In this document: piece after piece, positions 29,962-39,521 of the stretch
Numbering within the stretch: the stretch's first letter is position 1
Layout: every line of letters starts with the position of its first letter
Source of the DNA: Curvibacter microcysteis
GTDB taxonomy: Bacteria > Pseudomonadota > Gammaproteobacteria > Burkholderiales > Burkholderiaceae_C
DNA: 64,000 bases
Direction of reading: 5' to 3'
Assembly (NCBI RefSeq): GCF_028649455.1
Contig: NZ_JAQSIO010000002.1
Location: 124,001-188,000, forward strand
Translations under genes and position numbers: made by a program
The notes under the pieces: model-generated
Told to the model about the DNA's origin: nothing
Databases searched by the model: none
Seen by the model: the letters and a program-made list of their open reading frames with translations, nothing else

Positions 29962-30810
29962 ATGAAAGAATTGCCCAACCCGACTTTCCCTTTGTCCCCT
30001 CTGGCCTTACCTCGGGGGTCACTTCATCCACGCGACCACGCTGTTGACCGCCCGTACGGCGCGCCGGATGTGGCGCCTGGGCGCGGGGGCATTGAAGTTT
30101 CGTGGGCCCGACACCTGGACGAAGTTCGGGAAGCCCAACGACTGAGGTTCGACATCTTTGCCGGTGAAATGGGGGCCCGTTTGGCCACCTCGGTCCCGGG
30201 GCACGATGTGGATCTGTTCGACGACTACTGTGAGCACCTGCTGGTGCGCGACGCTGGCACACGCCAAGTGGTTGGCACCTACCGCGTGCTCACCCCGGTG
30301 CAGGCCAAGCGCATTGGCAGCACCTACAGTGACATGGAGTTCGACCTGACCCGTCTGCGCAGCCTGCGCTCGCGCATGGTCGAACTGGGCCGCAGTTGTG
30401 TGCACCCAGCCCACCGCCAAGGTGGCGTGATCATGGCCTTGTGGGGGGCTTTGGCCGAGTTCATGGTGCGCAACCAGCTCGACACCATGATCGGCTGCGC
30501 CAGCATACCGATGCTGCACAACGGCGTGGTGAGTGGCGATGCGGCCGCCAGCATCTGGCGCCAACTGCGTGAAACGCACCTGGCCCCGATCGAATACCAC
30601 GTTCTCCCCCGCCTGGCCTTGCCGGTTGAGCAGCTCGATGCCAGCTTGGTGGTGGACCCTCCGGCCCTCATCAAAGGCTACTTGCGCCTGGGGGCTCGGG
30701 TGCTGGGCGCGCCGGCCTGGGATCCTGATTTCAACACCGCTGATTTGCCGATGCTGATGCGCATCGCGGACCTGCCTTCGCGCTACCGCAAGCACTTCCT
30801 GGGTGTCTGA
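29962..30810 (+). CDS. olsB: L-ornithine N-acyltransferase-like protein (OlsB family)
   Basis: 282-residue GNAT-fold acyltransferase of the OlsB/hemolysin-like family, which transfers a 3-hydroxyacyl chain from ACP to ornithine, the first step of phosphorus-free ornithine lipids. Seen: RLRFDIFAGEMGARL, DLFDDYCEHLLVRD, VVGTYRVL and the signature MVELGRSCVHPAHRQGGVIMALWGAL. The OlsA acyltransferase is not adjacent, so lyso-lipid acylation must be encoded elsewhere. The ATG is preceded by TGGAGA. The stop overlaps the next gene by one base, and the phosphate genes downstream support a role under phosphate limitation. Confidence 0.78.
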   Translation: MKELPNPTFPLSPLALPRGSLHPRDHAVDRPYGAPDVAPGRGGIEVSWARHLDEVREAQRLRFDIFAGEMGARLATSVPGHDVDLFDDYCEHLLVRDAGTRQVVGTYRVLTPVQAKRIGSTYSDMEFDLTRLRSLRSRMVELGRSCVHPAHRQGGVIMALWGALAEFMVRNQLDTMIGCASIPMLHNGVVSGDAAASIWRQLRETHLAPIEYHVLPRLALPVEQLDASLVVDPPALIKGYLRLGARVLGAPAWDPDFNTADLPMLMRIADLPSRYRKHFLGV

Positions 30811-31673
30811 TGCGTTTGAACTTCGATGCACTGGCGGATTGGGCGACCGATGGGCGCCTGCCCGGGGGTGATTCGGAGGCCGATGCGGACGCATCACCGC
30901 CGCCTTACCGCGCCGTTTTCATTTCGGACCTGCACCTGGGTACCCCAGGCTGTCAGGCCGAGGCCTTGCTGGACTTTCTCAAGCATCACCCCAGCCAGAC
31001 GCTGTACCTGGTCGGGGACATCATTGATGGCTGGCAATTGCGCCGGCGCTGGTACTGGCCACAAGCCCACAACGATGTGGTGCAAAAGCTGTTGCGCCGG
31101 GCTCGCAAGGGTTGCCACATCATCTTCATTCCGGGCAACCATGACGAGTTTGCCCGCGGCTTTGTGGGCCATTCCTTTGGCGGCATTGAGGTGCAAGAGC
31201 AAGCGGTGCACACCACCTTGGACGGACGCCGTCTTTGGGTCATCCACGGGGACCATTTCGACGGTGTGATTCAGTGTGCGAAGTGGCTGGCTTACCTGGG
31301 GGACAACCTCTACGAACTGCTGCTGCGCCTGAACCGGCACCTCAACCATTGGCGCGGTCGACTGGGCTTGCCTTACTGGTCTCTGTCGGCCTACCTCAAG
31401 GGCAAGGTCAAAAAAGCGCTCAACTACGTGATGGATTTTGAAGTGGCCGTGGCCGCCGAAGCCCGTCGACGTGGCCTGCAGGGGGTGGTATGCGGCCACA
31501 TCCACCGCGCCGAGATGCGGGTCATTGATGGCACCTTGTACTGCAATGATGGCGACTGGGTCGAAAGCCACACGGCCTTGGTTGAGCACCTGGACGGCCG
31601 ATTGGAACTGGTGCACTGGAACCCCGATACCGCCCAAACACGAGGCACTGAAGTCCAGGTGGTGACCGCTTGA
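30810..31673 (+). CDS. Metallophosphoesterase, UDP-2,3-diacylglucosamine diphosphatase-like
   Basis: 287-residue calcineurin-fold hydrolase with a full metal site: ISDLHLG (Asp40, His42), GDIIDGW (Asp70), GNHDE (Asn110, His111), VIHGDHFD and CGHIHRAE. This group is often annotated as UDP-2,3-diacylglucosamine diphosphatase, but it is longer than LpxH (about 240), and the operon partner is an ornithine-lipid enzyme rather than a lipid A gene. A true lpxH activity is therefore uncertain; a lipid or sugar phosphate substrate is the safer statement. Confidence 0.75.
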   Translation: MRLNFDALADWATDGRLPGGDSEADADASPPPYRAVFISDLHLGTPGCQAEALLDFLKHHPSQTLYLVGDIIDGWQLRRRWYWPQAHNDVVQKLLRRARKGCHIIFIPGNHDEFARGFVGHSFGGIEVQEQAVHTTLDGRRLWVIHGDHFDGVIQCAKWLAYLGDNLYELLLRLNRHLNHWRGRLGLPYWSLSAYLKGKVKKALNYVMDFEVAVAAEARRRGLQGVVCGHIHRAEMRVIDGTLYCNDGDWVESHTALVEHLDGRLELVHWNPDTAQTRGTEVQVVTA

Positions 31674-31731
31674 GTGCCATGGGCGAGACCTTCAAATTGA
31701 TATTTGACGCTTGCATGACATGAAAAATGAA

Positions 31732-31776
31732 CTGACATATTTCTGTCATCAAATTTTCATTAAACATGTTAATAAT
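31732..31776 (+). promoter_or_regulatory. PhoB box and -10 element of the ppk promoter
   Basis: CTGACAT-ATTT-CTGTCAT (31732-31749) is two PhoB half-sites in the required 7-4-7 layout, and TTTTCAT (31754-31760) continues the 11-bp register. Ten bases later comes AATAAT (31771-31776), the spacing at which PhoB boxes replace a -35. The transcript would start near 31783, about 97 nt before the ppk start. Confidence 0.75.
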
Positions 31777-31879
31777 GAAGAGCACTTGAGGCTGTGCTTG
31801 GTGCGGCCTGACGCGTGTTTTTTCATTGGGGGTTGGTCGGCTGCACCTCGCAGACGCTGACCCCGTCCGAGGTCCTGGT

Positions 31880-33991
31880 TTGCTGATTCCCCATTCCCCT
31901 TCCAAGTCCGATTCCTCACCTGAGGGGCCGGAGGCCCAGGTCAGTTTGCTGGACCGGGATCACAGCATTCTGGCTTTCAACGACCGCGTGCTGGACTGGG
32001 CGCGCCGCGACGATGTGCCGCTGTTGGAGCGGCTGCGCTTTTTGTGCATCGTGTCCTCGAACCTGGACGAATTCTTTGAGGTGCGGGCCGCGCCGCATTT
32101 GATTGCGCTGCAGCTGCGTGACCCCAAAGGCACCTACAGCCACAACTCCTTTGAAGCCCTGGCAGAGCGCGCCCACCAGTTGGTGGAGCAGCAGTACGCC
32201 CTCTACAACGACCAGTTGATTCCGGCCTTTGCGCGCCGGGGAATCCGCATCCTGTCGCATGGCGAGCGCAATTCCGCCCAGCGGCGCTGGGTGTCGGACT
32301 ACTTTCAGCGCGAGGTGCGGCCGCTCCTGGTCCCTGTGGGTCTGGACCCGGCCCACCCCTTCCCCCAGGTGGCCAACAAGTCCTTGAACTTCATCGTGCG
32401 CTTGCAAGGCAGTGACGCCTTCGGACGTGACAACGAGGTGGCCATCGTCAAGGTGCCGCGCGTGTTGCCCCGCATCATCCGCATGCCGTCCAAGGTGGTG
32501 GGCAAGGGCTCGAGTTTTGTCAGCTTGTCCAGCGTCATCCGGTCGCATTTGAGCGACCTGTTTCCAGGCCGACAGGTGACGGAGTTCTCCCAGTTCCGTG
32601 TCACGCGCCACTCTGATCTGGCCTTTGATGAAGAAGACGTGCGCGACCTGCGCGCAGCGCTGCGTCAGGGCCTGGAGCACCGCAACTACGGCCAGGCTGT
32701 GCGCCTGGAGGTGTCTGCGGGTTGTTCGGGCTTCTTGTCTGACTTTTTGCTCTCGCAGTTCAACCTGCCTGCGGGCGGCTTGTACCGTGTGCATGGTCCG
32801 GTGAATCTGGTACGTCTGACCCAGTTGGTCGACTTGGTCGCTGACCCTGCGCTGTTGTTCCCCCCCTGGAAGGCGGCGCTGCCGCGCCAACTGCAGCAGG
32901 GCACCTCGATCTTCCAGCAGGTGGCGCAGCGCGATGTGTTGATCCATCAGCCCTTCGAGAGCTTTGATGGTGTGCTGGGCTTTTTGCGCGAGGCGGTCAA
33001 CGACCCCCAAGTGCTGGCCATCAAGCAAACCATTTACCGCACAGGTGCTGATTCCGAGTTGATGGAATTGCTGCGCGAGGGGGTGCGTCGGGGCAAAGAG
33101 GTCACCGCCGTGGTGGAGTTGAAGGCCCGCTTCGACGAAGAGGCCAACATCAACTGGGCGGAAGCCCTGGAGTCGATTGGCGCCCAGGTGGTTTACGGTG
33201 TGGTGGGTTTGAAAACCCACGCCAAGATGCTGCTGGTGACGCGCCGTGAAGGGCGCCAGTTGCGCCGCTATGGCCACCTGTCCACCGGCAACTACAACCC
33301 CCGCACAGCGCGCTTGTACACCGACCTCAGCTACCTCACGGCGCAGCCCGAGTTGACGGCCGAAATGGATGCGGTGTTCTCACACCTGGCCAGCCAAAAC
33401 CGGCTGCCGCGCCTCAAGCACCTGTGGATGGCTCCGTTTTACCTGCATCAGCGCACGCTGGATGCCATTGAAGAGGTCGGCCTGGCCGCGCAGCGTGGCG
33501 AGGGCGGGCGCATCGTGGCCAAGATGAACGCGCTGACCGACGAGCCACTGATCCGCGCCCTGATCCGTGCGGGGCAACGGGGGGCCAGCATCGACCTCAT
33601 CATCCGTGGCGCCTGCATGTTGCCTGCAGGGGTGCCGGGGCAGACGGACAACATCCGAGTGCGCTCGATCATCGGGCGCTTTCTGGAGCACTCGCGCGTC
33701 TTCTACTACCGCGCAGGTCAGCAAGAGCACCTTTACCTGTCCAGCGCTGACTGGATGAACCGCAACATGCTGCGTCGGGTCGAAGTGGCCTGGCCAGTCA
33801 CCGACCCCGAGCTGCGTCAACGCATCATTGATGAATGCCTGGTGGGCTACCTGCATGACGACCGCGATGCCTGGGCGTTGACGCCTCAAGGCAGCTACGA
33901 GCGTGTGCCACGCCAGGGCGCCAAGGCACATGGCGTGCAGCAGGCCCTGATGGACCGCTACGGCAGCGATGCTCGGCCCAAGAAAAACTGA
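31880..33991 (+). CDS. ppk: Polyphosphate kinase 1
   Basis: Reversibly polymerises the terminal phosphate of ATP into polyphosphate at the membrane. About 703 residues (688 in E. coli). N-domain LLDRDHSILAFNDRVLDWA, head domain SSNLDEFFEVR, catalytic histidine segments GLKTHAKMLLVTR and YGHLSTGNYNPRTARLYTD, and the C-terminal SADWMNRNMLRRVEVAWP. There is no ATG at the start; TTG 31880 has GAGGTC upstream and is preferred over TTG 31826, which lacks an SD. A PhoB box lies upstream. Confidence 0.95.
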   Translation: MLIPHSPSKSDSSPEGPEAQVSLLDRDHSILAFNDRVLDWARRDDVPLLERLRFLCIVSSNLDEFFEVRAAPHLIALQLRDPKGTYSHNSFEALAERAHQLVEQQYALYNDQLIPAFARRGIRILSHGERNSAQRRWVSDYFQREVRPLLVPVGLDPAHPFPQVANKSLNFIVRLQGSDAFGRDNEVAIVKVPRVLPRIIRMPSKVVGKGSSFVSLSSVIRSHLSDLFPGRQVTEFSQFRVTRHSDLAFDEEDVRDLRAALRQGLEHRNYGQAVRLEVSAGCSGFLSDFLLSQFNLPAGGLYRVHGPVNLVRLTQLVDLVADPALLFPPWKAALPRQLQQGTSIFQQVAQRDVLIHQPFESFDGVLGFLREAVNDPQVLAIKQTIYRTGADSELMELLREGVRRGKEVTAVVELKARFDEEANINWAEALESIGAQVVYGVVGLKTHAKMLLVTRREGRQLRRYGHLSTGNYNPRTARLYTDLSYLTAQPELTAEMDAVFSHLASQNRLPRLKHLWMAPFYLHQRTLDAIEEVGLAAQRGEGGRIVAKMNALTDEPLIRALIRAGQRGASIDLIIRGACMLPAGVPGQTDNIRVRSIIGRFLEHSRVFYYRAGQQEHLYLSSADWMNRNMLRRVEVAWPVTDPELRQRIIDECLVGYLHDDRDAWALTPQGSYERVPRQGAKAHGVQQALMDRYGSDARPKKN

Positions 33992-34008
33992 CTTCCAGGA
34001 GAGGGCGC

Positions 34009-34470
34009 ATGGATCTGATTTTGTGGCGACATGCCGAAGCCGTTGAGGGCGAGGAGGCCATGGAGGACCTGGCCCGAGGCTTGACCCCAAAAGGTGAAAA
34101 GCAGGCCATGCGCATGGCCGGCTGGTTGGATCGGCAACTGCCCGAGGGCTTGCGCGTGTTGTGCAGCCCGGCGCGGCGCACCGAGCAGACTGCGATTGCC
34201 CTGGGGCGCAAGTACAAGTTGCGCGCTGAGCTGTTGCCTGGCGGCAGTCCCGAGGACTTGCTGGGTCTGGCCCAATGGCCACGCCAACGAGGTGCCGTGT
34301 TGGTGGTGGGGCATCAGCCTATGCTGGGTCAGACCATCTCGCAATTGCTGGGCTTGGCGGAAGCTGAATGTGCGGTGCGCAAGGGGGCTGTCTGGTGGCT
34401 GCGCTACCGCGAGCGTCTCGGCGTGCCGCAGACGGTGGTGGTGACGGTGCAAACGCCCGATCTGCTCTGA
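34009..34470 (+). CDS. sixA: Phosphohistidine phosphatase SixA
   Basis: 153-residue histidine phosphatase (RHG family; E. coli 161). The phospho-accepting His8 is in LILWRHAEA, with CSPARRTEQTA and VVGHQPMLGQ supplying the other catalytic residues. SixA dephosphorylates histidine-containing phosphotransfer proteins. It begins 17 bases after ppk with an AGGAGAG site, so the two are co-transcribed and SixA may also be phosphate-controlled. Confidence 0.92.
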   Translation: MDLILWRHAEAVEGEEAMEDLARGLTPKGEKQAMRMAGWLDRQLPEGLRVLCSPARRTEQTAIALGRKYKLRAELLPGGSPEDLLGLAQWPRQRGAVLVVGHQPMLGQTISQLLGLAEAECAVRKGAVWWLRYRERLGVPQTVVVTVQTPDLL

Positions 34471-34493
34471 GCGCCAAACGCCAAGGCCAAGAC

Positions 34494-34529
34494 AAACGCC
34501 CCACACAGCAGCAGCCGTGCGGGGCGTTT
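34494..34529. terminator. Bidirectional terminator between sixA and the H1-like gene
   Basis: AAACGCCCC (34494-34502) pairs with GGGGCGTTT (34521-34529), with further CAC/GTG pairing inside after one mismatch. A-rich and T-rich flanks allow use from both strands of this convergent pair. Confidence 0.7.
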
Positions 34530-34607
34530 CCTTGATGGGATGTGCCCAGTTGGTGGCCCGGGATGGGGCTCGGGGCGGCGGCGCTTCCGAGGGGCGCCGC
34601 CAGGTTC

Positions 34608-35336
34608 TTAAGCCTTGTTTTTGCGCGCTGCGGCCTTGGGGGCTGCCGCGACGTTGTCTTGTTTGGGGCGGCCGGTCTTGATCGATGGGACGGCTTGCAG
34701 GGCCTTGAGCAGGGCTTCAGAGCTCAGTCCAGCCAGCAGGCGGACGCCGGCACGCAAGAGTTCGCTCTTCTTGGCCGAGTGACCCAGCTTTTGCGCGCTT
34801 TGCTTGAGTTCGCCCAGCACGTCAAATTCGTCCTTGGGGATGGTGAAGCTGTCACGTACCAGCTTGGCCTTCTTGGGTTTGGTGTCCACTTCGACCGCCT
34901 TCTTGGTTTTCTCGGGCTTGCTGACCTTGGCAGGCTTGGCCTTCTTGGCTGCCTCGGCCTTGGCTTGCACGGGCGACGGTGCGGCAACGGTTTTGGTCAC
35001 GGCTGGGCTGGGCTTGGCCGCCGGCTTGGGCGTCACTGCTTTGGCGGGGGCGGCCTTGGGGGCCGGCGCCTTGGTGGGGGCCACGGCTGCTTTTTTGACT
35101 GCCGCAGCTTTCACTTGGGCGGGGGCTGCTTTCTTGGGGCTGGCGGGGGCGGCAGCCTTGCTGGCGGTGGCGGGTGCAGCAGGCGCCTTGCGCACGGCCT
35201 TGTTGGCCGAAGGGGCCGCAGCGGCGGGGCTGGCCACGGCGGGGGGCGGGGTGCTGGCTGCAGGGGCCGCGGCGGCCGGTGCGGTGGCCTTGGCGGCGGT
35301 GGTGGAGACGTCCTGGGTGCTGGCGCTGGTGTTCAT
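34608..35336 (-). CDS. Histone H1-like Ala/Lys/Pro-rich protein with a C-terminal folded domain
   Basis: 242 residues in two parts. Residues 1 to about 158 are low-complexity Ala/Lys/Pro with scattered basic clusters, like bacterial H1/AlgP-type tails. Residues about 159-222 (LVRDSFTIPKDEFDVLGELK, SAKKSELLRAGVRLLAGLSS) form a compact beta-helix-helix pattern similar to a ribbon-helix-helix DNA-binding domain. The tail suits non-specific DNA or polyphosphate contact. Function is inferred; no name is justified. It sits between ppk-sixA and ppx, with a palindrome over its promoter. Confidence 0.7.
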   Translation of the reverse strand: MNTSASTQDVSTTAAKATAPAAAAPAASTPPPAVASPAAAAPSANKAVRKAPAAPATASKAAAPASPKKAAPAQVKAAAVKKAAVAPTKAPAPKAAPAKAVTPKPAAKPSPAVTKTVAAPSPVQAKAEAAKKAKPAKVSKPEKTKKAVEVDTKPKKAKLVRDSFTIPKDEFDVLGELKQSAQKLGHSAKKSELLRAGVRLLAGLSSEALLKALQAVPSIKTGRPKQDNVAAAPKAAARKNKA

Positions 35337-35352
35337 GTCGAGCGAAAAAATT

Positions 35353-35379
35353 AAACGATATAAACAGTATATACCGTTT
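35353..35379 (-). promoter_or_regulatory. AT-rich palindrome over the promoter of the H1-like gene
   Basis: AAACGATATA (35353-35362) and TATATACCGTTT (35368-35379) are arms of an imperfect palindrome. Read on the minus strand it contains TATACT, a good -10, about 30 bases before the start codon. It is unusually AT-rich for this genome. A repressor site, possibly for the gene's own RHH-like domain, is inferred. Confidence 0.5.
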
Positions 35380-35411
35380 TATTTTCTTCGATCAGTACGG
35401 TGTCGAACATG

Positions 35412-35443
35412 AAAAAGCCCCGGTGCCTAGAGGGCAGCGGGGC
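35412..35443 (-). terminator. Rho-independent terminator of ppx
   Basis: On the minus strand GCCCCGCTGCC pairs with GGCACCGGGGC (10 of 11 pairs) around CTCTA, followed by TTTTT. It ends the ppx transcript 48 bases after the stop and just before the promoter of the H1-like gene. Confidence 0.8.
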
Positions 35444-35490
35444 AGAGGCGTGGTGTGTTCACGCCAGCTTTGACGCCATGGGGCGGGGCC

Positions 35491-36969
35491 TCAGCGTTGC
35501 TGGAACAGCAAACTCCACGGCGTCTTTTGCCATGCCAATGCTTCTTCACGCATCAGATGGGCCGACTGGGGAAACTGCTGGCACCAGGCGGCGCTGGCGC
35601 TGAGGCTGAATTGCGCCCCTGTTTGGCTGAGCTTGAGTGAGGCCAGATCGGGGCTGCGGCGCGCGTGGCACAAGGCCACGGCCAAGCGCAGGCACAGCAG
35701 TTGGCGCACGAAGTCTTCGTCGCCCAGATCGGCTTCCAGTTTGCGAACCTTGCCTCGGTGGCCCAGGATCAGCTGGCCCAGGCGGTGCAGCTCGGGCAGG
35801 GAGAAGCCCGGTGCGTCCGTGTTGTCCAGGATGTAGGCGCCGTGGCGGTGGTAGTCACTGTGGGCGATCTGCTGGCCAATTTCATGCAGTTGAGCGGCCC
35901 AGCCCAGCTTGCGCTCGGCCCGTTCTTCCACCGGGTCCTCGATTTGCTGGTACAGCGTCAGGGCGGCTTCGCGCACGCGCTCTGCTTGGGCGGCATCCAC
36001 CTGAAAGCGCTCGCTCAGGGCCAGCACGGTGCTGGCGCGCAGGTCGGTGTGGGCTTGCTCGCGGTCCAGCAGGTCGTACAGCACGCCTTGGCGCAGCGCC
36101 CCTTGGGCGACCTGCATTTCGTCAATGCCCAGCAGGTCAAAAATGGCGGTCAGCACACTGACCCCGCCACCAATCACGGCACGGCGTTCATCTTTCAGGC
36201 CTTCCATGCGCACCCGGTCTGCACTTTGGGCGCGCAACAGCCGCTCCTGCAACCAGCCCAGTGCGCTGCGGCTGATCCGCCCGGCGGGCTCACCGGCCGC
36301 GGCCAGTACATCGGCCACCGCGCCCACCGTGCCGGAGGAGCCGTAGGCCACATCCCAGCTGTCACGGCGGTAACTGTCCAGGGCTTCATCCAGCACCGCC
36401 TTGGCGGCGATCTCAGCCGTCATGAACGCTTGCTGGGTGAACTGGCCTTGGGGGAAGTACTTCATGGACCAGGCCACGCTGCCCACCCGGTAGGAGGCCA
36501 CCACGTTGGCGTGGTATTGCTGGCCCAGGATCAGTTCGGTCGAGCGCCCGCCGATGTCCACCACCAGGCGACGCTCGTCGGATTGCGGCAACAAGCGGGC
36601 CACGCCCTGGTAAATCAAGCGGGCTTCTTCGGGCCCGGAGATCACATCGATCGGAAAGCCCAGGATCTCATTGGCGCGTTTGATGAAGTCGTCGCGGTTG
36701 CGCGCTTCGCGCAGGGTCTGGGTGGCCACGGCGCGCACCTGGGTTGCGCTGAAGCCAGCCAGGCGCTCGGCAAAACGGGCCAGGCAGTCCCAGCCGCGTT
36801 GCATGGCTTCGGGGGTCAGGCGGCGTTCCTCGTCCAGGCCGCTGCCTTGACGCACGGTTTCCTTGAGGTATTCGCTGCGTTGGATCTGGCCATGCACCAA
36901 GCGTCCGATTTCCAGTCTGAAGCTGTTCGACCCGAGGTCGACAGCGGCAATGAGTGTTCCGTTTTGCAT
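35491..36969 (-). CDS. ppx: Exopolyphosphatase
   Basis: Hydrolyses phosphate from the ends of polyphosphate, opposing Ppk; GppA/Ppx fold. 492 residues (513 in E. coli). ASKHA phosphate loops IAAVDLGSNSFRLEIGR and VVDIGGRSTELILG, with YGSSGTVGAVADVL, are intact; the C-terminal HD-like helical region has QLHEIGQQIAHSDYHRHGAYI. The Met of MQNGTLIAAVDLG is chosen since it leads into conserved sequence; ATG 37059 gives 522 residues and is possible, and neither has a good SD. Divergent from pstS. Confidence 0.93.
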   Translation of the reverse strand: MQNGTLIAAVDLGSNSFRLEIGRLVHGQIQRSEYLKETVRQGSGLDEERRLTPEAMQRGWDCLARFAERLAGFSATQVRAVATQTLREARNRDDFIKRANEILGFPIDVISGPEEARLIYQGVARLLPQSDERRLVVDIGGRSTELILGQQYHANVVASYRVGSVAWSMKYFPQGQFTQQAFMTAEIAAKAVLDEALDSYRRDSWDVAYGSSGTVGAVADVLAAAGEPAGRISRSALGWLQERLLRAQSADRVRMEGLKDERRAVIGGGVSVLTAIFDLLGIDEMQVAQGALRQGVLYDLLDREQAHTDLRASTVLALSERFQVDAAQAERVREAALTLYQQIEDPVEERAERKLGWAAQLHEIGQQIAHSDYHRHGAYILDNTDAPGFSLPELHRLGQLILGHRGKVRKLEADLGDEDFVRQLLCLRLAVALCHARRSPDLASLKLSQTGAQFSLSASAAWCQQFPQSAHLMREEALAWQKTPWSLLFQQR

Positions 36970-37112
36970 GTAGGGGGCGACGTTTTCGGACCTGACCAGT
37001 GCTCCGGAAGACGGCGTGCGGGCTGGGCGCTCGGGGCGCGATCTCAGCAGGGCAGTCATGGGATGGCAGGCTTTCAAGAAGGAGGGCAATGGGGTGCTGA
37101 CGCGAGCGAACC

Positions 37113-37145
37113 GTGTCAACCCCGGGTGACATCCGGGGTTGACAC
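37113..37145. promoter_or_regulatory. Perfect 13-bp inverted repeat in the ppx-pstS region
   Basis: GTGTCAACCCCGG (37113-37125) and CCGGGGTTGACAC (37133-37145) are perfect reverse complements around a 7-base centre, GTGACAT. No T-run follows on either strand. It could be a dimeric regulator site or a strong hairpin in the ppx 5' leader. Confidence 0.6.
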
Positions 37146-37277
37146 CCGGGTGGGATGGGGCGCGCTGGCGCTAGCAGGAGCAGGATCACTGCGATGCTGC
37201 AATTGTCCCAGTTGTATCGATTTGCATGGACACACACTGCCATTTTTTTGACGCTGCAATGACTTTAGGCTCGGTTT

Positions 37278-37295
37278 GTGACATTCCCGTGACGC
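37278..37295 (-). promoter_or_regulatory. Possible second PhoB box, facing ppx
   Basis: Read on the minus strand, GCGTCAC-GGGA-ATGTCAC has the 7-4-7 PhoB layout (5 of 7 and 6 of 7 matches to CTGTCAC), with a perfect CTGTCAT half-site further upstream at 37315-37309, slightly out of register. It is about 310 bp from the ppx start and no clear -10 follows. Confidence 0.35.
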
Positions 37296-37345
37296 TTGGA
37301 GGCTGTTTATGACAGCAAAAGCCGGTGTTTCCAGGGGGATTTGGC

Positions 37346-37379
37346 TTGTCATGCAATCGTCACATTGGGTATTTACAGT
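37346..37379 (+). promoter_or_regulatory. PhoB box and -10 element of the pstS promoter
   Basis: TTGTCAT-GCAA-TCGTCAC (37346-37363) gives two PhoB half-sites with a 4-base spacer. Ten bases later TACAGT (37374-37379) serves as -10. The transcript would start near 37386, about 30 nt before the pstS ATG. Confidence 0.7.
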
Positions 37380-37415
37380 CTGCGGCATCCCTTCCAACCT
37401 TCAAGGTGACTTTGT

Positions 37416-38459
<1,044 letters not shown>

Positions 38460-38495
38460 GTCGGTACTCACTAGACCCGCTTTCAGGACTCCAAC

Positions 38496-39521
38496 GTGTC
38501 CACTACACTGCCGGTCAACCACGCCTCGCCCTCTTTGGCGGGGCGGGCTCAAAACATGACCACACCTCCTACTCCCCGCCCTCTGCTGTCGGGTGCCGTG
38601 GCCGATCGGCTGTTTGGCTGGCTCGCCAAGGGCGCCGCGCTGCTGACCCTGGGCCTGCTGCTGGGCATCCTGGCCTCCCTCGTCTTTGGCGCCTGGCCTG
38701 CCATTGAAAAATACGGTCTCACCTTCCTCACGCGCAGCGTCTGGGACCCCGTCCAAGGCGACTTTGGCGGTTTGGTGATGATTTATGGCACCTTGGCCAC
38801 CTCTTTCATCGCCTTGGCGATCGCTGTGCCGGTCAGCTTTGGCATTGCCTTGTTCCTGACCGAACTCTCGCCCAACTGGCTCAAGCGCCCCCTGGGCACG
38901 GCCATCGAACTGCTGGCTGCGGTGCCCTCCATCGTGTACGGCATGTGGGGCCTCATGGTTTTTGGCCCCATCCTGGCCACCTATGTGCAGCAACCGCTGC
39001 AGGCGCTGCTCAAGGGCGTTCCCGTTCTGGGCGGCTTTGTGTCCGGCCCGCCCGTGGGCATCGGCATTTTGTCGGCTGGCATCATCCTGGCCATCATGAT
39101 CATTCCCTTCATCGCTTCGGTGATGCGCGATGTGTTTGAAGTCACGCCAGCCCTGCTCAAAGAGTCGGCCTATGGCTTGGGTTCGACCACCTGGGAAGTG
39201 GTGTGGAAGGTCGTTCTGCCCTACACCAAGACCGGTGTGCTGGGCGGCGTCATGCTGGGTCTGGGCCGCGCTCTGGGCGAGACCATGGCCGTGACCTTCG
39301 TGATCGGCAACATGAACCAGCTCAACTCCTTGAGTGTGTTCGAGGCCGCCAACAGCATCACCTCGGCCCTGGCCAACGAGTTTGCCGAAGCGGGTGAAGG
39401 CCTGCACCAGGCCTCGCTGATCTACCTGGGTCTGGTCCTGTTCTTCATCACCTTTGTGGTGCTGGCCTTGTCCAAGGTCTTGCTGCTGCAACTCAAGAAA
39501 AGCGAAGGAGCGCGTTCATGA
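38496..39521 (+). CDS. pstC: Phosphate ABC transporter permease PstC
   Basis: Inner-membrane channel subunit, 341 residues (319 in E. coli), with six hydrophobic segments and the permease coupling region [20 protein letters not shown]. The GTG start has TCAGGAC upstream; the ATG at 38556 would remove 20 unconserved residues and could be the true start. Its stop overlaps the pstA ATG by four bases. Confidence 0.95.
   Translation: MSTTLPVNHASPSLAGRAQNMTTPPTPRPLLSGAVADRLFGWLAKGAALLTLGLLLGILASLVFGAWPAIEKYGLTFLTRSVWDPVQGDFGGLVMIYGTLATSFIALAIAVPVSFGIALFLTELSPNWLKRPLGTAIELLAAVPSIVYGMWGLMVFGPILATYVQQPLQALLKGVPVLGGFVSGPPVGIGILSAGIILAIMIIPFIASVMRDVFEVTPALLKESAYGLGSTTWEVVWKVVLPYTKTGVLGGVMLGLGRALGETMAVTFVIGNMNQLNSLSVFEAANSITSALANEFAEAGEGLHQASLIYLGLVLFFITFVVLALSKVLLLQLKKSEGARS

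Noticed and set aside
34860-35330. Tandem DNA repeat or CRISPR-like array in the H1-like gene
   Set aside because: The apparent repetition is Ala/Lys/Pro codon bias in a low-complexity tail; no fixed repeat unit or spacers are present.
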